From positions 1 through 64,000 of the forward strand of contig DASVDE010000022.1 in the NCBI GenBank assembly GCA_036381235.1: a stretch of 64,000 bases of DNA. Reading direction: 5' to 3'. The notes under the pieces were generated by a model. It made no database searches. It saw only the letters and a program-made list of their open reading frames with translations, and was not told the DNA's origin. Below, in pieces: positions 58,294 through 64,000 of this stretch (within the stretch, counting starts at the first letter, position 1; the number at the start of each line of letters is the position of its first letter). A program made the translations under genes and the position numbers. This DNA is from DASVDE01 sp036381235. GTDB taxonomy: Bacteria > Actinomycetota > Thermoleophilia > Solirubrobacterales > 70-9.

Positions 58294-58719
58294 TCACCGA
58301 GGAAGCGGCCCAGGCGCCAAGTCGCCGCCGAAGCGGGCGATCGCATCCTCGGGATCGGGGAAGACCACGCCGCGCACAAAGCGCTCGTCGCGCACCTCCC
58401 AGACCCAGGCGGCAGGCATGTCGCGAATCCCATGTTCGCGACTGCGCGCATAGACGCGGCCCAAAACCAGCAACTGCGCCCCCCACCGCTCCAGCTCGCT
58501 GGGCGTGATCTGAAGCTCTTCCCAAACCTCTGCCACATCGATCAGGTAGTCGTATAGACCGGATGGGCCGACGTAAGCCGTTTTGCGACCGACCGCCTCC
58601 GCGGTGGCCGGCGGGAAGAACTCCATCTCCTCGCTGCAGACGGCGGCGATCTCCTCGGTGTCACGATTGTTGAAGGCGTCGAACAGACGCTCGACCAAAG
58701 CCATGTCGGAGTCATGCAT
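58294..58719 (-). CDS. SnoaL/NTF2-like protein
   Basis: A 141-residue protein with the cone-like NTF2 fold: VERLFDAFNNRDTEEIAAVCSEEMEFFPP near the N-terminus and a beta sheet ending AWVWEVRDERFVRGVVFPDPEDA. These domains serve many enzymes and binding proteins, so function is unknown. I chose the ATG at 58717-58719; it overlaps the end of the phosphatase gene by eight bases, so the two are coupled. Confidence 0.72.
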   Translation of the reverse strand: MHDSDMALVERLFDAFNNRDTEEIAAVCSEEMEFFPPATAEAVGRKTAYVGPSGLYDYLIDVAEVWEELQITPSELERWGAQLLVLGRVYARSREHGIRDMPAAWVWEVRDERFVRGVVFPDPEDAIARFGGDLAPGPLPR

Positions 58720-60133
58720 CGACGTTGTCCAGACCGAGGACGATTGGAGTCGGCCCGCGCGAAACCGCGGCGCCGACTCGCACCTGGCGTGAGGCGCGGG
58801 AGATCGCCAGCATCGCGATGTCGTCGTCGAAGCCACCTGCGGTAAAGGCATGCAACGAGCTCTCGAGCCGTTGCACGGCCATCGCCGGATTGGAGGCGCC
58901 GCGCAGTTCGAAGCGAAGTCGCGCCTCGCCGAAGCGGCCCTCCGACCCCCGGATCTCGGTCACGCCGTCGGTCACGATGACCAGCTGCTGGCCGGGCTCG
59001 ATCACGCTGTGTGTGATTTCCCACTCGGCGTCCTCGAACGCGCCGAGCACAGGGGCCGTCCCCGCCATCTCGGTGACCGACTCCCCGTCGACCAGCAGTG
59101 GCGGCAGGTGGCCGGCGACGACCAGCCGGACAGGCTCATGTGGGTCATCGCTGAGGGTCACCGCCGCGAGGCCGCAGAGCGCCGTATCCCTGCGGGCCAG
59201 GAGGGCGCGATTGAGCGTCGTCAGCGCCACCAGCGGATCGTCGCTGAGCATGGCGGCGGTGCGCAGTGTGTAGCGAGCGACGGCGGTGATCGAAGCGGCT
59301 CGGGCGCCACGCCCCGTGACGTCCCCGATCGCCAGCATCCAGCCGCCCGGAACGCGGAAGACGTCATAGAAGTCCCCACCGACCTCGTTCTCGGTCCCAG
59401 CCGGTCGATACATCGCGGCGATCGACCAACCGGAGATGTGTGGAAGCGGCGGAGGCAACAGGCCGCGCTGCAGGGTCTCCGCTATCTCGGTGCGCGCCCG
59501 CTCCGCCTTCTCGAGATCGGCGAAGAGGCCGCAGTTGTCCAGCGCCAGGGCGACACGGCCGGAGAGGATCCAGGCGAAGCGGGCATCTTCGCGCCGGTAG
59601 CGGCGCTTCGACCAAGCAACGCCGACCGTCAGAGCCCCGGTGACCCTGCCGCGCGCGTTGAGCGCCACCGTGATCGCCGAGCGAGGGGCGATTCGTCGCA
59701 GCAGCTCGAGGTCTTCGGAATCGTCAGCCAGCTCGCGAAGGACCCGATCGGGCATGCGCTCGAAGAAGCGCGGCTCAAGCGAATCCCGTCCGCTCTCCGA
59801 GAGCATGCGGGCCGGCAACGAGGGACGGCGTTCGGCCAGTCCCCTCTCCGCATCGGGGTCGCCCCCCGGCGCAACCCGGACGACAACGCGCTCCGCCTCT
59901 CCGCCGCCGATCAGGTCGATCATGCAGAAGTCCGCGAACTCGGGGACAAGGACGTCGCAGATCGCGTCGAAGGTCTCCTCGAGCCCTCCGCCGGCATCGG
60001 AGATCCGCGCAATGTCGGCGAGGATCTGGAAGCGCTGCCTCACCTTGCGCTCCCGGACAATCACCACCGTGAGCGCCGTGGCAAGCACCGCAAGCGACAC
60101 CACTACCACCTCGGTTATTCCGACCCAGCCCAT
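58712..60133 (-). CDS. RsbU/PP2C-type serine phosphatase with GAF-like sensor domain
   Basis: A 473-residue protein: one N-terminal membrane helix (about 5-25), a GAF-like domain (about 40-210) and a SpoIIE/PP2C phosphatase domain with AGTENEVGGDFYDVFRV (about 245), AIGDVTGRGARAASI (about 268), and TDGVTEIRGSEGRFG (about 385). The metal-binding Asp residues in these blocks are intact. In partner-switching modules such an enzyme dephosphorylates the STAS antagonist, which fits its neighbourhood. GGGGAGAAG precedes the ATG. Confidence 0.92.
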   Translation of the reverse strand: MGWVGITEVVVVSLAVLATALTVVIVRERKVRQRFQILADIARISDAGGGLEETFDAICDVLVPEFADFCMIDLIGGGEAERVVVRVAPGGDPDAERGLAERRPSLPARMLSESGRDSLEPRFFERMPDRVLRELADDSEDLELLRRIAPRSAITVALNARGRVTGALTVGVAWSKRRYRREDARFAWILSGRVALALDNCGLFADLEKAERARTEIAETLQRGLLPPPLPHISGWSIAAMYRPAGTENEVGGDFYDVFRVPGGWMLAIGDVTGRGARAASITAVARYTLRTAAMLSDDPLVALTTLNRALLARRDTALCGLAAVTLSDDPHEPVRLVVAGHLPPLLVDGESVTEMAGTAPVLGAFEDAEWEITHSVIEPGQQLVIVTDGVTEIRGSEGRFGEARLRFELRGASNPAMAVQRLESSLHAFTAGGFDDDIAMLAISRASRQVRVGAAVSRGPTPIVLGLDNVDA

Positions 60134-60247
60134 CTTCTCCCCGTGCAGCCTTTACTAAAAACACAGTAACTTGCGCCTGTAGGAAAGTCCAGGCTGCCAG
60201 GCTCAGGCGAGCAGCGTGAGCATCAGGTTCGCGAGAACCGCCGCTGC

Positions 60248-60487
60248 TCAATAGCGCGGCGGCGGCTCTCGGGTTCCGCGGCGCTCATCGGCAAGGGCAG
60301 CGTCGCGCCGGCGGCTTCGCTCGGCCCAGATCGCCTCCTGAAAGAAGGCCAGAACCAACCCGGCGGCGCCGGCGATCATCAAGATCCAGCCGACCACGTC
60401 AAGGCTCACTCCCTGCAGGTGAACGTTGGTGGCGAAAGTCAAAATCGCCCCAACTGCAATCAACAGAATTCCTCCTGCGATAGTCAT
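60248..60487 (-). CDS. DUF6458-like two-helix membrane protein
   Basis: A 79-residue protein with two helices: MTIAGGILLIAVGAILTFA and the second near residues 30-50 (VVGWILMIAGAAGLVLAFF), and a charged C-terminus. It matches the small actinobacterial DUF6458 family, with no known function. It follows the Rho_N-like gene by 25 bases and probably shares its promoter. Confidence 0.8.
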   Translation of the reverse strand: MTIAGGILLIAVGAILTFATNVHLQGVSLDVVGWILMIAGAAGLVLAFFQEAIWAERSRRRDAALADERRGTREPPPRY

Positions 60488-60512
60488 CTCGTTCTCCGGT
60501 TCATGGTTGCGC

Positions 60513-60857
60513 TCAACCAGAGGCGCCGGCCACGGCGCGTTGGAGTTGAGCCTTGTTCATGCTTGAGCGACCTTCGATGTTCAGCTTGCGAGCGTCGTTG
60601 TAGAGCTGGTCCCGCGTGCGACCCTTGCTGCGTTTGGTCCCGGAGCGCCGGCCGCCGCGTCGACCCGAGGAGATGTCCTCGGTCGATGTGCGCGAAGCGC
60701 TGTGCGATTCGCCCGAGCGCGCCTTCTGCTTGTTGACGGTCCGCGCCGCGATTTCCTCGGCGCGGCTCTCCGAGCGGCCCCGCTTCATCTCGCTGCGCTT
60801 GATGTCCTCGTACTGGCGAGCCCGTTTCGTACCTTTCTTGACTCCACGCGGTGGCAT
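60513..60857 (-). CDS. Basic protein with Rho_N-like C-terminus
   Basis: A 114-residue, very basic protein. The N-terminal part, MPPRGVKKGTKRARQYEDIK, leads into the AARTVNKQKARSGES segment, and the C-terminal RTRDQLYNDARKLNIEGRSSMNKAQLQRAV resembles the Rho_N/SAP-like nucleic-acid-binding helices. In actinobacteria such proteins are often labelled plasmid stabilisation proteins, without functional proof. AAAGGAAAGGAG precedes the ATG. A candidate sigma-B/F promoter lies upstream. Confidence 0.75.
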   Translation of the reverse strand: MPPRGVKKGTKRARQYEDIKRSEMKRGRSESRAEEIAARTVNKQKARSGESHSASRTSTEDISSGRRGGRRSGTKRSKGRTRDQLYNDARKLNIEGRSSMNKAQLQRAVAGASG

Positions 60858-60920
60858 CTGTTCGCTCCTTTCCTTTGCCGCCGACAGCTCCCCGGACGTT
60901 GGGAAGCTGCTGTCAAGCCT

Positions 60921-60947
60921 CTGCCCGCAAAGTCCCCCTTCAAAACC
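60921..60947 (-). promoter_or_regulatory. Candidate sigma-B/F-type promoter for the Rho_N-like gene
   Basis: GGTTT (60943-60947), spacer of 16 bases, GGGCAG (60921-60926), about 64 bases before the ATG on the minus strand. The -10 differs from GGGTAC at two positions, so this is weaker than the two promoters in the sigma and anti-sigma genes. Confidence 0.4.
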
Positions 60948-60961
60948 TCCTGCGATGCCGC

Positions 60962-61477
60962 TCAGGCAATGCCGTCGAGCTCGTACTCCCGCAGGAAGCC
61001 CTCGAAGAGACGGCGATGGCCCTGCTCGTCGTGGAGGATCTCGGTCGTCATGTCCTGGGTCACCGGGTCGACCCCTTCCGTCTCTTCGACGATCCGCGTG
61101 TAGTGCTCGATCGCCCCGGTCTCTGCCTTGATTACGCCGCGAATGACGTGGACGATGTCGGTCTGCTCGTCGGGCGGCTGCAGGAAGCTCTGCTCCGCCG
61201 CGAAGTCCTCCGATCCCGGCACGACGCCGTAGAGCTCCTTGATCCGCTCGGCGAAGCGTTTCGCGTGGCGCAGCTCCTCATCGACGTCCGCGGCGAGGGA
61301 CTCCTTTATCTCCTGCGCACGCACGCCGTCGAGATTCACCGAGGCGGCCATGTAGCTCATAACCGTCTCGATCTCCATCCAGTAGGCCTTCTCCAACAAG
61401 GCGACGATCTGCTCCCGCTTCTCCAGGTTCGCGCTGTCGAAGATCCCCTTGCTCGGGGACGGCGCTGAAGCCTTCAT
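60962..61477 (-). CDS. Ferritin-like di-iron domain protein
   Basis: A 171-residue four-helix-bundle protein. Candidate di-iron ligands: Glu35/37 (YWMEIETVMSYM), Glu68 and His71 (EELRHAKRF), Glu119 (KAETGAIEHY) and Glu151 and His154 (HDEQGH). The ExxH pairs are those of bacterioferritin-like proteins. It may store iron or detoxify oxidants. The ATG at 61475-61477 follows GGAGGAG. A sigma-B/F-type promoter lies upstream. Confidence 0.82.
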   Translation of the reverse strand: MKASAPSPSKGIFDSANLEKREQIVALLEKAYWMEIETVMSYMAASVNLDGVRAQEIKESLAADVDEELRHAKRFAERIKELYGVVPGSEDFAAEQSFLQPPDEQTDIVHVIRGVIKAETGAIEHYTRIVEETEGVDPVTQDMTTEILHDEQGHRRLFEGFLREYELDGIA

Positions 61478-61521
61478 CGCTCCTCCATTCTCTCTCGCAG
61501 ACCTAGGCATCCAGGCAACGC

Positions 61522-61548
61522 CTACCCGGCACCCGCAAGGCTCAATCC
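61522..61548 (-). promoter_or_regulatory. Sigma-B/F-type promoter of the ferritin-like gene
   Basis: GGATT (61544-61548), spacer of 16 bases, GGGTAG (61522-61527), giving a leader of about 38 bases to the ATG with GGAGGAG. Only the last base differs from GGGTAC. Its presence would tie this gene to the stress module next door. Confidence 0.6.
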
Positions 61549-61610
61549 CGCCAGCGGCGCAGTCTTCTCTCGGGGCCTGCGCGCTGGACATTGGAGCTAG
61601 GGTCCCGTTC

Positions 61611-62114
61611 GTGGACACGATCGACGAGCTGCTCGCCAACAACCGGGCCTTCGCCGCCTCCCTCCCCGACAAGCATCTCGACGTGCGCCCCAGTCGCCGC
61701 CTTGCGATCGTCACCTGCATGGATTCTCGCCTCGATGTCTTCGCCGCGCTGGGCCTGGGCGACGGCGAGGCCCACGTGCTGCGCAACGCCGGTGGCGTTA
61801 TCACCGACGATGCGATCCGCTCCCTCGCCGTCTCTCAGCGACGCCTCGGAACCCGCGAGGTGATGCTCATCCACCACACGGACTGCGGCATGCAGACCCT
61901 TACCGACGACGGCTTCCGCGCCGAGCTGCAGGAGGCGACAGGAGTCGCCCCCGCCTTCGCGATCGAATCCTTCGACGACGTCGAGACCGATGTGCGCCAG
62001 TCGATCCTTCGCGTCCGCCGCTCCCCCTTCCTCCCCCACCGCGACGCGGTCCGCGGCTTCGTCTACGACGTCGACACCCACCGGCTGCGTGAGGTCGAGG
62101 TCGAGGACGAATGA
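61611..62114 (+). CDS. Beta-class carbonic anhydrase
   Basis: Interconverts carbon dioxide and bicarbonate. The zinc ligands fit: Cys36 and the Asp38-Arg40 dyad in VTCMDSRLD, then His88 or His89 and Cys92 in LIHHTDCGM. It resembles the mycobacterial Rv1284 type, with 167 residues. I chose the GTG at 61611-61613 because TAGGGT lies seven bases before it and the preceding frame lacks family support. Confidence 0.93.
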   Translation: MDTIDELLANNRAFAASLPDKHLDVRPSRRLAIVTCMDSRLDVFAALGLGDGEAHVLRNAGGVITDDAIRSLAVSQRRLGTREVMLIHHTDCGMQTLTDDGFRAELQEATGVAPAFAIESFDDVETDVRQSILRVRRSPFLPHRDAVRGFVYDVDTHRLREVEVEDE

Positions 62115-62154
62115 GCTCTCGCCCCGGGCCCCGGCCCGGCGAGCAGTAACGCGA

Positions 62155-62802
62155 ATGGCACGCGACCCCTATGCCTCACCCTTTGGAGTCGCCTTCAGCT
62201 TCTATATGGAGAGGCAGAGGCTGAGTCGGCTGATAGCTCGCGCGATTTGGAGCGCAGACGTCACTCCCTACTACGAGAGCATGAGCGCCATCGGCGAGAT
62301 TGCCGACGACGGCACGATCATCGATTGCCCCTGCGGTGCCGGGCCCGCCCTGCGCGCCCTGCGCCCCGATGCCGAAGTCCGCTACGTAGCCGCCGATCTC
62401 TCCCCGTCGATGCTGAGCCGGGCGCGCAAACGCGCCCAAGCACGCGGCCTTGCCGACGTCGATTTCGTGATGGCGGACGCAACCGATATTCCCGAGCCGG
62501 GGAACAGCGCCGATCTTTTTCTCTCCTACTGGGGGCTGCACTGCTTCGGCGAGCCGGCGGCAGCCATCGACGAGGCGGCGCGCCTCCTCAAGCCGGGTGG
62601 CCGTCTCGTCGGCTCGTGTTTCGTCCTGGAACCCATCACCCTGCGGCAACGCCTCCTTCTCCGCCCCAATACCGGGGACTTCGGCCCGATCGGCACACAG
62701 GCCGAAGTCGAAGGCTGGCTGGCATCGGCAGGCTTCGAGCCGCCTCGAACTCGACGCTCCGGCCCAATGCTCTTCTTCGATACGTCCCTAACGCATGGCT
62801 AG
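62155..62802 (+). CDS. SAM-dependent methyltransferase
   Basis: A 215-residue class I methyltransferase. Motif I is IIDCPCGAGPALRAL (about 53-67), where CxCGAG replaces the usual GxGxG, and the acidic residue after strand 2 is in VAADLSPSMLSRARKRA. LFLSYWGLHCF is the motif IV equivalent. The substrate is unknown. It starts 41 bases after the carbonic anhydrase gene, perhaps in the same transcript. Confidence 0.82.
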   Translation: MARDPYASPFGVAFSFYMERQRLSRLIARAIWSADVTPYYESMSAIGEIADDGTIIDCPCGAGPALRALRPDAEVRYVAADLSPSMLSRARKRAQARGLADVDFVMADATDIPEPGNSADLFLSYWGLHCFGEPAAAIDEAARLLKPGGRLVGSCFVLEPITLRQRLLLRPNTGDFGPIGTQAEVEGWLASAGFEPPRTRRSGPMLFFDTSLTHG

Positions 62803-62828
62803 ACCGCTGTATTCGTAGACTCGGCTGC

Positions 62829-64000
62829 GTGAGCGGAGCGGCTGCGGCAGGACTCAAGGGAAGACTCTCCGGTTCGACGATTCTCCTGACCGGCAGCTCG
62901 GGCTTTCTCGGCAAGGCGGTGCTCTCGGCCCTGCTTGAACAGCCCGAGGGATTCCGGCGCCTCCTGTTGCTGTTGCGAGCCTCGGATGCCGCCGCAGCCC
63001 GCCAACGCCTTCAAAGCGAAGTGCTGGGGAGCGATGCGTTTGCCGCGCTGCCAGACGCTTCGGCCTGGGCGATGCTGGATCAGGGCCGACTCTGCGCGGT
63101 GGCGGGCGACCTCGAGGGCGATCACCTCGACCTGCAGGCGCAGGAGGGCTGGGGGGACATCGACACGGTCATCCACTGCGCCGCTTCGGTGTCATTCGAG
63201 GCGCCCCTGGATGAAATCCTCGCACTCAACGCCTACGGCCCGATCCGGCTGCTGGACAGCCTCCATGCCGCCGGCGCCCACCCCCACTTCGTCCATGTCT
63301 CCACCGCTTACGTGGACGATTGCCGACAGAACACAATCCGCGAGGACGGCCCTTCGCATCCGAGCCTCGCGGAACTCGACCCGGATGCGATGCTGGAAGC
63401 GGCGCAGGAGTGGCGCGCGGTTGCCGAGGAGAAGTCGCTGCAGCCCGCTGAGCAAAAGAGGTTCGCGAGGGAGGCGCAACGCGACGCGGCGCATCGACCG
63501 GGCATGGACGCAGCGGAGCGCGCCGAAGAGCGGCGGAAGCGCTGGGTGGAGCAGCGCCTCGCCCGTAAGGGGCGAAGGTACGCGATGGAAGTCGGCTGGC
63601 CGGACACCTACGCGCTGACGAAGGCCCTGGGAGAGCGGCTCTTGAAAGAGCACTCCAGGCAAACGACGATCGTCCGCCCCTCGATCATCGAATCGGCACT
63701 CCGGCGACCCCGTCCCGGCTGGCTCGAGGGGATCAAGGTCGCCGACCCGCTCATTCTCGCCTACGCGGCGAGAGGACTAACGCACCTTCCGGGACGAGCG
63801 ACGAATCTGATCGACGTCGTGCCCGTGGACCATGTGGCCAACGTCTGCGTGGCAGCGGCGGCATACCCACCCTCCGAGCGACACCGCACGCTCGCGATAA
63901 CGAGCGGCGCCCGCAATCCGCTGACGCTCGGCGATCTGGCGGGCCACATAAAGGCGCATTTCCAACGAGAACCGCTGATGCAACGAGACGGATCCCCGAT
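62829..64000 (+). CDS. Fatty acyl-CoA reductase-like SDR, truncated by window edge
   Basis: The 390 visible residues show the extended-SDR fold of fatty acyl-CoA reductases (male-sterility, NAD_binding_4 type): ILLTGSSGFLGKAVLSALL (about 18-36), VIHCAASVSFEAPL (about 116), and the active-site YALTKALGERLL (about 263-274). RPSIIESALRRPRPGWLEG matches the block after the active site. The C-terminus runs past the right edge. Residues about 185-255 form a long charged helical insertion typical of the family. The GTG start lies seven bases after TAGACT. Confidence 0.8.
   Translation, partial: MSGAAAAGLKGRLSGSTILLTGSSGFLGKAVLSALLEQPEGFRRLLLLLRASDAAAARQRLQSEVLGSDAFAALPDASAWAMLDQGRLCAVAGDLEGDHLDLQAQEGWGDIDTVIHCAASVSFEAPLDEILALNAYGPIRLLDSLHAAGAHPHFVHVSTAYVDDCRQNTIREDGPSHPSLAELDPDAMLEAAQEWRAVAEEKSLQPAEQKRFAREAQRDAAHRPGMDAAERAEERRKRWVEQRLARKGRRYAMEVGWPDTYALTKALGERLLKEHSRQTTIVRPSIIESALRRPRPGWLEGIKVADPLILAYAARGLTHLPGRATNLIDVVPVDHVANVCVAAAAYPPSERHRTLAITSGARNPLTLGDLAGHIKAHFQREPLMQRDGSP

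Noticed and set aside
60175..60200. GTAGGAAAGTCC, like the start of RNase P RNA
   Set aside because: The gap is only 114 bases, so it cannot hold an RNase P RNA; the match is to a few bases and the conserved core is absent.
61585..61603. Sigma-B/F promoter for carbonic anhydrase
   Set aside because: GGGTCC follows the right general pattern but no GNNT-type -35 lies 14-16 bases upstream.

Overview
The window is GC-rich, densely packed bacterial chromosome with no rRNA operon, phage or plasmid backbone. Gene content points to an actinobacterium, most likely the deep-branching Thermoleophilia (Solirubrobacterales-like): a HadA/HadB-type dehydratase pair, a sigma-B/F partner-switching module, a TRAM-tailed RNase E/G, mreBCD-mrdA-rodA (a rod-shaped wall builder) and DivIVA-like and DUF6458-like proteins. 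This placement is inferred from protein resemblance, not from a marker-gene tree. Most genes are on the minus strand in long, tightly spaced or overlapping operons.

Layout. 1-7.5 kb (minus): phoH (cut by the window edge), yqeY, murI, a DUF2269-like membrane protein, prmA, a zinc-finger-less dnaJ, a shortened hrcA, hadB/hadA-like dehydratases and lepA. 7.6-11.2 kb: a GT-C-like membrane protein and murJ. 11.2-16.1 kb: rpsT, then comEA-comEC-(membrane-anchored hypothetical)-holA and a cupin. 16.1-22.4 kb: leuS, a SpoIIM-like protein, an alpha/beta hydrolase whose end overlaps tRNA-Ala(GGC), and nadD-rsfS-divIVA-like. 22.4-28.8 kb: proA, proB, obgE, rpmA, rplU, RNase E/G. 28.9-34.4 kb: rodA, mrdA, mreD, mreC, mreB, with a PAS-histidine kinase-receiver protein and an HD-GYP response regulator divergent from mreB. 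37-50.7 kb: maf, ndk, zinc-ribbon protein, folC, valS, clpX, clpP, a diguanylate cyclase, tig, a membrane/spermidine-synthase fusion and a CtaG-like protein. 50.7-56.1 kb: a GH15 glycosidase, three small helix-turn-helix proteins, an NAD-binding protein, an RDD protein and a UspA-like membrane protein. 56.1-61.5 kb: the stress cluster of sigma factor, anti-sigma factor, STAS antagonist, SnoaL-like protein, PP2C phosphatase, DUF6458, Rho_N-like protein and ferritin-like protein. 61.6-64 kb: beta-carbonic anhydrase, methyltransferase and a fatty acyl-CoA reductase-like gene cut by the right edge.

Four signals deserve a second look. (1) Five genes (murI, maf, clpX, the spermidine-synthase fusion, the NAD-binding protein) have conserved N-termini that appear to need CTG start codons; clpX and the fusion have Shine-Dalgarno sequences before the CTG, and the NAD-binding gene begins in a CTGA stop/start overlap. 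(2) The stress sigma and anti-sigma genes carry matching sigma-B/F-type promoters (GNNNT-N15-GGGTAC), and similar ones precede the ferritin-like and Rho_N-like genes. (3) Hairpin-forming repeats lie between genes and, in frame, inside prmA, valS and the GT-C-like gene. (4) Two small genes of 39 and 41 codons are coupled to the stop codons of their upstream neighbours. No gene-free stretch exceeds 300 bases; the longest are about 217-220 bases (26254-26473, 44196-44412).
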